Assembly (NCBI GenBank): GCA_965213765.1
Contig: OZ243926.1
Coordinates: 4,464,001 to 4,528,000 of the forward strand
Length of the DNA: 64,000 nucleotides
Reading direction: 5' to 3'
From: JAJDXO01 sp965213765
GTDB taxonomy: Bacteria; Pseudomonadota; Alphaproteobacteria; Rhodospirillales; UBA2165
The position numbers were made by a program, and so were the translations under genes. The notes beneath the pieces were generated by a model that was given only the letters and a program-made list of their open reading frames with translations, did no database searches and had not been told where the DNA came from. This document shows positions 35,635 through 42,978 of this stretch, in pieces (the first letter of the stretch is position 1; the number at the start of each line of letters is the position of its first letter).

Positions 35635-38600
35635 ATGGTAGCCACCCTCGCCCAGGCGGCATCGGCCGCGTATTACCTTGAGAACCAGCGTTCCTTCCGG
35701 CATCCCAACGAGTACTACACGGCGGGAGAGGAACCGGACGGCGTCTGGTTCAATCCGAAGGGCCTGTTCGGTCTCGCCGACGGCGGCAGGGTCGACAGCG
35801 CGGACTTCCACCGGCTGTATAACGGCTTCGCGCCGGACACCGGAGACAAGCTCACACAGAACGCCGGTAGCGAACGGCGGTCCGCGGGTCTCGACATGAC
35901 CTTCAGCGCGGACAAGAGCGTCTCGGCATTATGGGCCGTCGCCGATCCGGAACTGCGTTCGGAGATCGAGCGGGCGCATAACGATGCGGCCCGGTCGGCG
36001 CTTGAGGAGACGGTGCTGCGTCATTGCGCCTATACCCGCATCCGCAATCGGGCGGGCGAGATCGAGGTGTTGCCCGCCGATATATCGGCGGCCATGTTCC
36101 AGCATGGAACCAGCCGGGACAACGACCCCCAGCTTCATACCCACTGCGTGATCTTCAATGCCGCCCGGACACACCGGGACGGCAGGTACCGGGCATTGCA
36201 CCAGCACCCGGCCTACAGCTGGATGAAGGCGGCGGGGGCGGTCTACCGCAATGCGCTGGCCTGGAGCCTGCGGGAACGCCTGGGCATCCCCATGGAGCAG
36301 TACGGCAGGGACGAAGAATTTACCCGCATCGCAGGCATGCCCGGGGATCTGACGGGACACTGGTCGAAGCGCCGTGCCGCGATTATCGACGCGGCCCGGG
36401 AGATGGGGTTCACGGTCCAGGGCAACGCGCCGCGTGCGGCGGCGGCCAACAAGATCACCCGGGCCGGCAAGTCGCCGGACAACGACCCGGAGATCCGCCA
36501 CGCGCGCTGGCGCGGCGAGGCGGACGGCTTTATCGAGCGCGAGGCGCTGATCGCCTCGCTCCTGGGGAAGGCGGAGGAGATTACCCTCAGGTCACAAAGC
36601 GAAGCTCGGTCAATTCGGGACGAAATGACCTTAACTGGCCGACATCGGGAGCAGGTCCGGGCGCTGACGGAGGTGCTGGAAGACCTGCCCAACCGCCTTA
36701 CCCGCGAGGAAGCGGTATTCCGGCTGCCCGACATCGTCGAGCGGGTGGGCAATGCCACGGCCGGGTTGCTGAACCGCGATGCGGTGGCGACCAGCATCGA
36801 GCGTGTGCTGCTGAGCCCCGAGGTGGTGCGCCTGACCCGCCCGCCGCGTTCGGCCGAGGGCCGGGCAGACATGGCGCATACCAGGCTGTATTCGACCCGC
36901 CACAACCTGGAAATGGAAATGAAGGTCAGGGAGATGGCGAAGGGCCTTGCCGTCCCGGTGAGTCCGGGCGGCATTGAAGATATGACCGATGATACGGGAC
37001 AATCGCTGCCCGCCCGGGCTATCGAGGCGAAGGTGACGGGGCTCCTGGAAGCGGGCTATCCGCTGAGCGCGGAACAGATAAATGCGATCCGGTCTGTTAC
37101 GTCAGGTCACAAAGCGGAGCGACTGACCGCCTCGTCGGCGGGCCGGGTCGCCATCATCGAGGGGGCGGCGGGCTCGGGCAAGACCACGACATTGCGGCCC
37201 ATCGCCGATCTCTACCGCGAACACGGGCGGAGCATCATCGCCACGGCCGTCGCCTGGCGCACGGCGGTGGCGCTCGGCAACGACGTGGATGCGCGCCCGT
37301 TCTGCGTCGACAAGCTGCTGCGCCTTGCCGCGCGGGGCGGGATCGAGATCGATGGAGACACCACCATCATCGTCGACGAGGCGGGGATGCTGTCGACCCG
37401 CCAGGCGCATCACATTCTCCAGCTCTCCGAACGCTTTTGCGCGAAGATCGTCTTCGCGGGCGATACCCAGCAACAGCAGCCCGTCGGGGCGGGACCGGGG
37501 CTGAGGCTGATCCGTGATGCCGTCGGCAGTGTCCGGGTGGACCGCATACGGCGCCAGAAGGCGGACCTGGAGGACATCCTGGTTCACGTCCATGGAGAGA
37601 CGCCGGAGGCTGCGCGGCTTCGCACAGGGGTAATGGAGGAGCGGGACCGCGCCCGTGTTGTCGCCGAATACGAGGCGACGGAGGATAAGCCCGTATTTAC
37701 CCCTTGGCAGGTGGCGGCATCGGAAGCGCTGCGCGACGGCGACGCGGCATCGGCAATCGCGGCGCATCATGCGCGCGGGCGGTTCCATATTGGGTATGAC
37801 GAGGAAAACACGCTGACCCGCCTTGTCGACGACTGGGACCGCTACCGGCGGGCCAACCCCGGCAAGTCCGCCGTGGTGCTGGCGCGCACCCGGGCCGAGG
37901 TGCGGGCGCTGTCCCATCTGATGCGGGAACGCCGGTTCGCTGCCCGGCCGGATGGAGAGCGAGTGACGGTGATGGTCAGCAGGGGCACCGAAGACGACCG
38001 GGCGACCTCGCCGCTGGAGATCATGCGCGGCGATTGCCTGCGCATCGGCGCCACGCACTGGGAGAAGCAGCTGTTCAACGGCACCGTGGTCACGGTCGAC
38101 GACTTCAGGGTTCAAAAAGCCGAAGCCGGGCCACGGTCAGTCCCTGGGCCGGGGGGTGACGGCCACGCAGCCGGTCAACCGGGAGACAAGCCGGGGGACA
38201 AGCCCGGGCTGGAACCCTCGGTTCTGATCACGGCGCGCACCGAAGACGGGCGGTCCGTATCTTTCCGCCACGACGAGATCCGCGACTGGTACGGCAATAT
38301 CCGTCTCGACCATGGTTATGCGATGACCATCACGTCGGCCCAGGGGCTAACCGTGGACCGGGCCTTCCTGCTGGCCGATGCGCGGCCCTCGCGGGAAACC
38401 ATCTATCCCGCCGCGACGCGCCATCGCGAGGCACTGGACATATATGTCAACCGGGCGCCGCTCGCCCTCGATATCGCCGACAGGCGGGCGGACAACGACC
38501 AAGAAGCGCCCGTGACGGATACCGAGATCAGGGAGTATCTCGCCGAACGCTGGTCGCGCTCGCAGCCCAAGGAGGCGGCGCTCGACTATATGGTTGACGG

Positions 38601-39999
38601 CGTGTGGGAAGATATCCGGGAGGACGGGAGCCGCTCCCCTGGCGATGTCCGGGGCGAATCCCTTGGCGGAGCGGGTGATAACCCCGCAGCGGCGAACGAC
38701 AACGCGCTGGCCCGCATCGCGCGGGATGTCCGGCGCACCGCTTTCGGCTGGCGCCATGCCCAGGCGGTCGCTTCGTTCGCCGACGGCCGCAGGCAGGTTC
38801 TGGCGGCTTACGACGACCTCCGCGAACGAACCCGCATTGAAGGCGATGCCGTGGCGCTCGGCGAAGCCTACAGCGAGACGCTCACCCGCCATGCGGTGTT
38901 GCTGAAGCAGGCCGAGGCGTTCCGCGCCCGGCCGGACGACTTCGCATCCCTGCTGGCGGAGCAGGGCGGTATCGGACGCAGGGACCTCGATGCATTCGAG
39001 AACCTCCATACCCGGGCGCGGCGCCACCGGCGCGCGGCCACGATGCGCCACGTGTTTCGGATTAAGAAGGAGGCCGAACAACAAGGGCTTGAGCCCGGGG
39101 GGCGCCAGGGGACGCGCGACGGCGTACCGCCGCTTGAAACCGTTACCGTGCCGGCCGGTAGGGACCCCGGTGTACAAACCCCGCCAGTGCTGTCGGCACC
39201 GTCCGTGGAGGAACCATCCACGCCCACGAAGGTAGAGGCCGCCTGGGACACCTATTCGGCATTACGGCAGGATTGGAGCGATCACCTCGCGGCCGCGGAA
39301 CGGGCCGGCATCCATGCCATATATGTGGAGGGCTACGAACAGCTCCGCTGGCGCATGGAGGCATTGGCCGAAAACCCCGCCCTTGAAGACCGCCCGCGCC
39401 GGTCGCTCGGGAAGGTGCTCACCCAACTCGACAAGGCAACCGAGACCCGCCGTGAAGTCGAGGATTTTCTCGCCCAGGTCAAGGACCGGCTGGAACATCG
39501 CAAACATGTCCTGGAAACCGTCGCGATGGATTTAAACAAACCGGTGACCGGTCTCACCGGTTACGGCAGGTGGCGGACGGAGATCGACAGACTGGCCGAG
39601 ACCGGCCGGCGTATAATGGACGGCCGTGATACCTATTCCCCCCATCTCAACGGCATCCCGCTCGGCCTGGAGCACATGCGCTGGGCACTCACCGATATGG
39701 GCAGGCTGATCGACAGGGACGACAGGCAGGTATCCGAGGCGGCTGGACCTCACCGCCAGGGCGAAGAACCTGCTACTCCGGAGACGGACGAGGAACGCCA
39801 ACGCCGTGCCGAAGCGGAGGCTCAGGAGTTCGTCCGGCTGCAGTCGGCCGCGTACAACGCGCAATCCGACGAAGAGGCCAGGGCGGCGAACAAGGCGTTG
39901 GACGACTATGTCGACCGCCACGCCAAAAAGCGTGAAACGGCCGGGGAAGAAGAACGCCGGACCCGCAAAAGATCCCAAGGGCGAAGCATGGGCATGTAG
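35635..39999 (+). CDS. MobF-family conjugative relaxase-helicase (TraA/TrwC-like)
   Basis: A 1454-residue two-part enzyme. The N-terminal TrwC relaxase domain has the nicking tyrosines at 13 and 14 (SAAYYLENQ), GLDMTFSADKSVSALWAV, and the metal-binding histidines in FQHGTSRDNDPQLHTHCVIF (about residues 153-172). The helicase domain has IIEGAAGSGKTTTLRPIA (Walker A, about residue 509), IIVDEAGMLSTRQAH (Walker B, about 580) and HGYAMTITSAQGLTVDRAFL near residue 900. The tail is glutamate- and arginine-rich. It nicks oriT, stays bound to the 5' end and unwinds the plasmid strand. Two short repeats (36587, 37099) are read through in frame, the second adding about a dozen residues just before Walker A. 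No T4SS genes are near. Confidence 0.9.
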   Translation: MVATLAQAASAAYYLENQRSFRHPNEYYTAGEEPDGVWFNPKGLFGLADGGRVDSADFHRLYNGFAPDTGDKLTQNAGSERRSAGLDMTFSADKSVSALWAVADPELRSEIERAHNDAARSALEETVLRHCAYTRIRNRAGEIEVLPADISAAMFQHGTSRDNDPQLHTHCVIFNAARTHRDGRYRALHQHPAYSWMKAAGAVYRNALAWSLRERLGIPMEQYGRDEEFTRIAGMPGDLTGHWSKRRAAIIDAAREMGFTVQGNAPRAAAANKITRAGKSPDNDPEIRHARWRGEADGFIEREALIASLLGKAEEITLRSQSEARSIRDEMTLTGRHREQVRALTEVLEDLPNRLTREEAVFRLPDIVERVGNATAGLLNRDAVATSIERVLLSPEVVRLTRPPRSAEGRADMAHTRLYSTRHNLEMEMKVREMAKGLAVPVSPGGIEDMTDDTGQSLPARAIEAKVTGLLEAGYPLSAEQINAIRSVTSGHKAERLTASSAGRVAIIEGAAGSGKTTTLRPIADLYREHGRSIIATAVAWRTAVALGNDVDARPFCVDKLLRLAARGGIEIDGDTTIIVDEAGMLSTRQAHHILQLSERFCAKIVFAGDTQQQQPVGAGPGLRLIRDAVGSVRVDRIRRQKADLEDILVHVHGETPEAARLRTGVMEERDRARVVAEYEATEDKPVFTPWQVAASEALRDGDAASAIAAHHARGRFHIGYDEENTLTRLVDDWDRYRRANPGKSAVVLARTRAEVRALSHLMRERRFAARPDGERVTVMVSRGTEDDRATSPLEIMRGDCLRIGATHWEKQLFNGTVVTVDDFRVQKAEAGPRSVPGPGGDGHAAGQPGDKPGDKPGLEPSVLITARTEDGRSVSFRHDEIRDWYGNIRLDHGYAMTITSAQGLTVDRAFLLADARPSRETIYPAATRHREALDIYVNRAPLALDIADRRADNDQEAPVTDTEIREYLAERWSRSQPKEAALDYMVDGVWEDIREDGSRSPGDVRGESLGGAGDNPAAANDNALARIARDVRRTAFGWRHAQAVASFADGRRQVLAAYDDLRERTRIEGDAVALGEAYSETLTRHAVLLKQAEAFRARPDDFASLLAEQGGIGRRDLDAFENLHTRARRHRRAATMRHVFRIKKEAEQQGLEPGGRQGTRDGVPPLETVTVPAGRDPGVQTPPVLSAPSVEEPSTPTKVEAAWDTYSALRQDWSDHLAAAERAGIHAIYVEGYEQLRWRMEALAENPALEDRPRRSLGKVLTQLDKATETRREVEDFLAQVKDRLEHRKHVLETVAMDLNKPVTGLTGYGRWRTEIDRLAETGRRIMDGRDTYSPHLNGIPLGLEHMRWALTDMGRLIDRDDRQVSEAAGPHRQGEEPATPETDEERQRRAEAEAQEFVRLQSAAYNAQSDEEARAANKALDDYVDRHAKKRETAGEEERRTRKRSQGRSMGM
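36587..36601 (+). repeat. 15-bp core of the dispersed repeat, copy 2
   Basis: TCAGGTCACAAAGCG is shared with 22548-22562 and 37102-37116. Here the sequence then diverges (AAGCTCGGTCAATTCGGG onwards) and is read in frame within the relaxase at about residue 318, where the peptide LRSQSEARSIRDEMTL looks foreign. Confidence 0.75.
37099..37134 (+). repeat. 36-bp dispersed repeat, copy 3 (inside MobF gene)
   Basis: Identical to 22544-22579 but translated in a different frame, giving SGHKAERLTAS at about residues 490-500, directly before IIEGAAGSGKTT. Confidence 0.88.
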
Positions 40000-40042
40000 C
40001 CCCCGCGCGTCTGGCGAAATCCGCTATGGGATGGGTCGGCCA
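39730..40042 (+). repeat. MobF 3'-end segment duplicated at 49938
   Basis: About 313 bases covering the last 88 or so codons of the MobF gene and 43 bases beyond. A diverged direct copy stands at 49938-50249, 10,208 bases away; both keep the frame to GRSMGM and the stop. Confidence 0.85.
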
Positions 40043-40059
40043 ACCTACGAAGTCAAAGA

Positions 40060-40214
40060 GGGGCAATCGGACTCATCGCGGCTCTCCATGCGAATCCGTT
40101 CGAGGGTGGTGCCCGCGCTTGGTCGTCCAGCGAGGTCAAGGCTGATCTGAGTCGCCGCCAAATCTAGAACTCCCCGCGGTCGAGTTGCTTTTGCGTCGCC
40201 GCCTGCGTCCGATC
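40060..40214. repeat. higBA downstream flank, present inverted at 54980-55137
   Basis: This flank and the higB upstream flank (40836-40896) occur fused and inverted at 54924-55137, where the two genes between them are absent. Confidence 0.85.
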
Positions 40215-40219
40215 GGCGT

Positions 40220-40525
40220 TCATCCTGTCGCGTGCAGGCCCCTGTCGGCATCCAGGGTCGGCAGCCGGGCGATCGCCGGGCCGTTCTTCCGCTCCGCGAG
40301 CCGCAACTCATAGAGCTTCTGGAGGTTGAGCCAGAACTCACCCGAGGTGCCGAAGAAGCGCCCCAGGCGCAATGCCGTGTCGCCGGTGATCGAGCGTCGG
40401 CCATTGAGTATCTCAGTAATGCGGTTCACCGGCACCTCGACGCGCCGCGCCAACTCCGCCGCGCTCATGCCGAGCGCATCGAGATCCTCGCGCAGGGTCT
40501 CGCCCGGATGGATGGGTTCGCGCAT
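40220..40525 (-). CDS. higA: HigA-type antitoxin (copy 1)
   Basis: A 101-residue XRE-family protein. It starts MREPIHPGETLREDLDALGM, the HPGExLxE signature of HigA, followed by the helix-turn-helix SAAELARRVEVPVNRITEIL and GRRSITGDTALRLGRFFGTS. It follows higB by 16 bases on the same strand, the toxin-first order typical of higBA. It binds HigB and represses the operon. The C-terminus is slightly long and ends near the duplicated flank. Confidence 0.9.
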   Translation of the reverse strand: MREPIHPGETLREDLDALGMSAAELARRVEVPVNRITEILNGRRSITGDTALRLGRFFGTSGEFWLNLQKLYELRLAERKNGPAIARLPTLDADRGLHATG

Positions 40526-40541
40526 GACTTGCCTCCTCGAA

Positions 40542-40823
40542 TTAATGGTAATCCACGATTTCCACTTCGGTCGGGCCGGGACTTCCCTCGGGCCACTTGA
40601 AGCAGATCCGCCATTGGTCGTTAATGCGGATGCTCCACTGCCCCTTGCGCCGGCCCTTGAGCGCCTCCAGACGGTTGCCGGGCCTGGCCAAGTCGCCCAG
40701 GCTCGTGGCCGCGTCGAGCTGGTCGAGCTTGCAAGAGGCGATCCGGGCGAACCCGGAAAACGCCGCGACCCGGCGACCCTCGTAGAACGCTCCGGTCTTC
40801 TTGTCCAAGAAGCCGACGATCAC
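40542..40823 (-). CDS. higB: HigB-type toxin (copy 1)
   Basis: A 93-residue RelE-superfamily toxin with GTG start. FDKK-type N-terminus (VGFLDKKTGAFYEG), IASCKLDQLDAATSLGDLAR and PGNRLEALKGRRKGQWSIRI, then NDQWRICFKWPEGSPG with the arginine-rich catalytic sheet and an IVDYH end. HigB cuts mRNA at the ribosome. A second, diverged HigBA pair lies at 48773-49352. Confidence 0.88.
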   Translation of the reverse strand: MIVGFLDKKTGAFYEGRRVAAFSGFARIASCKLDQLDAATSLGDLARPGNRLEALKGRRKGQWSIRINDQWRICFKWPEGSPGPTEVEIVDYH

Positions 40824-40860
40824 AACGCTTTCCGCTCCCGGAGCAACCGCATCGGCTTCA

Positions 40861-40889
40861 CACTAGCGAAAACATCCGCATTACGTCAA
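40861..40889 (-). promoter_or_regulatory. higBA copy 1 promoter
   Basis: On the minus strand TTGACG (40889-40884), a 17-base spacer and CTAGTG (40866-40861). The same promoter block survives without its genes at 54924-54985. Confidence 0.6.
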
Positions 40890-40896
40890 GCATAAC

Positions 40897-41220
40897 ACAT
40901 TTGCCCTTCCGCCCGGCTTCACGTCGCGGAGAGAGCGGTGATATCGGAGCGGCGGTGTAGGGTGCTTCAGGTGCATCTCCGGGCTACCAGATTGGTAGCT
41001 GTCATCAAGGAGCACAGCCGTGCGCGCTATGGAAGCCGACGTTCAGGTTCAACCCGGTTTAGTCTGGAAATGCCGATATGTGACTTATATCCGGTGTTAG
41101 TCCAAGGCGCCGCACGTCTTGATCTTGCTTCCGCTTTACTCGGATGTAATCGGGGTAACCTTCATGTCGGAGGATCAATGCGGTGCCCGGGTGCCGCCTA
41201 CCGGTCCAGCCGCGCCTATG
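40897..41220. other. 324-base gap containing dyad copy 2
   Basis: Apart from the 24-bp dyad at 40983-41006, no gene or clear signal is visible. The adjacent toxin gene ends at 41221 from the other side. Confidence 0.35.
40983..41006 (-). repeat. 24-bp dyad repeat, copy 2 (inverted)
   Basis: Exact reverse complement of 34605-34628. Core GCTACCA-GAT-TGGTAGC. Confidence 0.85.
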
Positions 41221-41619
41221 TCAGCCCAGCGTGTCAACCATCTCCGCTTCGGCAATTCTCCTGTCCCGTGTCAGAAGTGTCGCACCGAGCACGCGGGCGG
41301 TCGCCACCAAAATGCGATCGGCCGGGTCGCGATGAAAGGAATCCGGCAACGACGCCACCTCGGCCGCCACCGCCGGAGAGATGCCATGCCGCCGCACCAG
41401 CGGCGCGGCGACGGCCTTGTCCAGCCACTCCCGCAGGGGAATCGACAGGCGGATCCGTCCCAGGCTGTACAGCATGGCCACTTCCCAGAGCGAGATGTCG
41501 GAAACCTCAAGCGGCGAGTCCGCGCCGGCGGCCGCAATGACGTCCTGCTGCTCCCGGGACAGCCGACCCCGGTCTCCGTGCCACCAGAGCAGGATGTGCG
41601 TGTCGAGCAACGCCTTCAT
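41221..41619 (-). CDS. vapC: PIN-domain toxin (VapC-type)
   Basis: A 132-residue PIN domain. MKALLDTHILLWWHGDRGRL gives the first catalytic aspartate in the DTHxLLW signature, SDISLWEVAMLYSLGRI the central glutamate region, and RDPADRILVATARVLGATLL the DPADR motif; TRDRRIAEAEMVDTLG is the last acidic patch. It is a metal-dependent ribonuclease. Its ATG overlaps the antitoxin stop by 4 bases. Confidence 0.9.
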   Translation of the reverse strand: MKALLDTHILLWWHGDRGRLSREQQDVIAAAGADSPLEVSDISLWEVAMLYSLGRIRLSIPLREWLDKAVAAPLVRRHGISPAVAAEVASLPDSFHRDPADRILVATARVLGATLLTRDRRIAEAEMVDTLG

Positions 41620-41855
41620 CGCTTCAGGCTGTCCCAGTGGTCCTCCGGGAGCACCGGTCCTACGACGTCGCCGAGGATGGTGACCGTCCCCTCCAATTCG
41701 GCCTGGGGATAGAGGCTTCCCTCGCCGGTGACCGGCGACAACTCGGCGACCGGTCGGCCGCGCTTCAGGATCACCAACCGTTCGCCGGTCTCGTGCACGC
41801 GGTCCAGGATGGCAAGGCACCGCGCCTTGAAATCGGATGCGTTGATCGAATTCAT
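41616..41855 (-). CDS. Phd/YefM-type antitoxin
   Basis: A 79-residue protein beginning MNSINASDFKARCLAILDRV, with HETGERLVILKRGRPVAELS, the classic Phd/YefM fold, and a C-terminal toxin-binding tail. ATG at 41855 is preferred: an in-frame ATG at 41870 lies upstream of the -10 box. Pairing a Phd-type antitoxin with a PIN toxin is common in proteobacteria. It should repress the operon through the repeats upstream. Confidence 0.88.
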   Translation of the reverse strand: MNSINASDFKARCLAILDRVHETGERLVILKRGRPVAELSPVTGEGSLYPQAELEGTVTILGDVVGPVLPEDHWDSLKR

Positions 41856-41861
41856 GTGACC

Positions 41862-41890
41862 AGTATTCATGACCAGTCATGTCGTGTCAA
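41862..41890 (-). promoter_or_regulatory. Phd/VapC promoter with tandem operator
   Basis: Minus strand TTGACA (41890-41885), 17 bases, AATACT (41867-41862). Transcription would begin at or very near the ATG at 41855, giving a leaderless mRNA. Two ACTGGTCA direct repeats overlap the spacer and the start. Confidence 0.75.
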
Positions 41891-42072
41891 GGCCGGCGCG
41901 CCCCTCCAGGATTTGGTGCCAGTCGACGCGCAATCCTATTTGTATCATCCGGTTCCGTCGAACCAATCGGTGGATTGCGATCCCCAATCCGGACGTATTC
42001 GCCCTTCGAGATAAGCTCGGTGAACGCGTGACGTTCCTCCGCTGTGAGCGGGATATTGTTGTATTGGATCAT
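41887..42072 (-). CDS. Small hypothetical protein
   Basis: A 61-residue frame from ATG 42072 behind GGGAGG. It reads MIQYNNIPLTAEERHAFTEL, then SKGEYVRIGDRNPPIGSTEP, ending at the Phd/VapC -35 box. It follows the repressor gene on the same strand with 33 bases between. Not recognised; the proline- and arginine-rich end may be a read-through of a truncated gene. Confidence 0.45.
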   Translation of the reverse strand: MIQYNNIPLTAEERHAFTELISKGEYVRIGDRNPPIGSTEPDDTNRIARRLAPNPGGARRP

Positions 42073-42105
42073 TTGCACCTCCCATTTTCCGGGAGGATAG
42101 CTCGG

Positions 42106-42702
42106 CTAGGCCCGCTTTACCCAAACAACGGGGGCAGCCCAGAGGAGCTTGACGCTGTCCATGGGTGCCGCGTTGTAACTGACGAGCGTGTAGGTGTCCC
42201 GCTTCGATCCCGCCACAAGCTTTTTGACGAAGCCCTCGCCATCGGTGGTCTTTACGACGCAATCCTTACCGAGCGCCCGCTCGATCTCATCGCCCCGGTA
42301 TCTTGCGCAGAGCAGGTAATCACCTGGCCGATAGACCGGCAGCATCGACTCTCCGCGCACCTCGACGGCAATGGGGTCGCCCTCTTCGAATACGAACTCC
42401 AATGTCTCAAGCCCGCCGGTCATCGGGGCGTCGTCGAACGGAACGAAGGTCTCTCCGGTTGAGACCCGCCCGACTATTGGAATGTCCGTGACCGCCGGGC
42501 CTACTTCGTACCGGAGCCATGTCTCTGTTACGCCAAGCGTGTCTGCCAACCGCAGGAGCGTATCGCCTCGTGGCTGATCTACCTTGCCCTGAAGATATTT
42601 GTACACCTTCTGCTCATCGAGGCCGGTCCGACGTGCAAGTTCCCGTTGGCTCCAGCCTTTCCAGGAGAGGGCGCGCCATAAGCGTTTTGACCAGTGATCC
42701 AT
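42106..42702 (-). CDS. XRE-S24 repressor (CI/LexA-like)
   Basis: A 198-residue protein. The N-terminal helix-turn-helix reads WSQRELARRTGLDEQKVYKY with a QPRGDTLLRLADTLGVTETW extension. The C-terminal S24 peptidase-like domain has VEVRGESMLPVYRPGDYLLC with the nucleophilic serine (ESM) and VVKTTDGEGFVKKLVAGSKR with the general-base lysine. This is the form of phage and integrative-element repressors that self-cleave on RecA activation. It is the best candidate for the master regulator of the mobilizable element to its left. No divergent excision gene is present. Confidence 0.88.
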   Translation of the reverse strand: MDHWSKRLWRALSWKGWSQRELARRTGLDEQKVYKYLQGKVDQPRGDTLLRLADTLGVTETWLRYEVGPAVTDIPIVGRVSTGETFVPFDDAPMTGGLETLEFVFEEGDPIAVEVRGESMLPVYRPGDYLLCARYRGDEIERALGKDCVVKTTDGEGFVKKLVAGSKRDTYTLVSYNAAPMDSVKLLWAAPVVWVKRA

Positions 42703-42978
42703 TGGGTATCCTGAGAATATAATTCCAAGTGGCGATCTATTATTTCAGTTGAGCCGGAAAAATCCAGGACTGTTAGACTAATTGTCGTAGGTTTGGCAGG
42801 AGTTGTACGCCCATTCGGATAGTCGGCTACCCGCATTTGTTCGAAGGTTGGGGAGACTTGCTGAGACGCAGCCGCTAGTAGGGGAATATGTGAAGATGCA
42901 GAACGAGGCGAAAGCGCCACCGCAAGCGGGCGGGAGCACTGAACCCCTCAGGCAGCAGGCCCGGAACTCTCCCCCGTT
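42703..42978. other. Repressor upstream region, no gene
   Basis: This is where the repressor's operators and a divergent promoter would be expected. The IS5 element is inserted about 280 bases upstream of the repressor, which may have cut away the genes it controlled. No repeats were clear enough to call operators. Confidence 0.35.

Noticed and set aside
34605..41006. Treating the paired 24-bp dyads as terminal inverted repeats of a transposon
   Set aside because: No transposase lies between them, and the enclosed genes belong to a larger set that extends to both sides.
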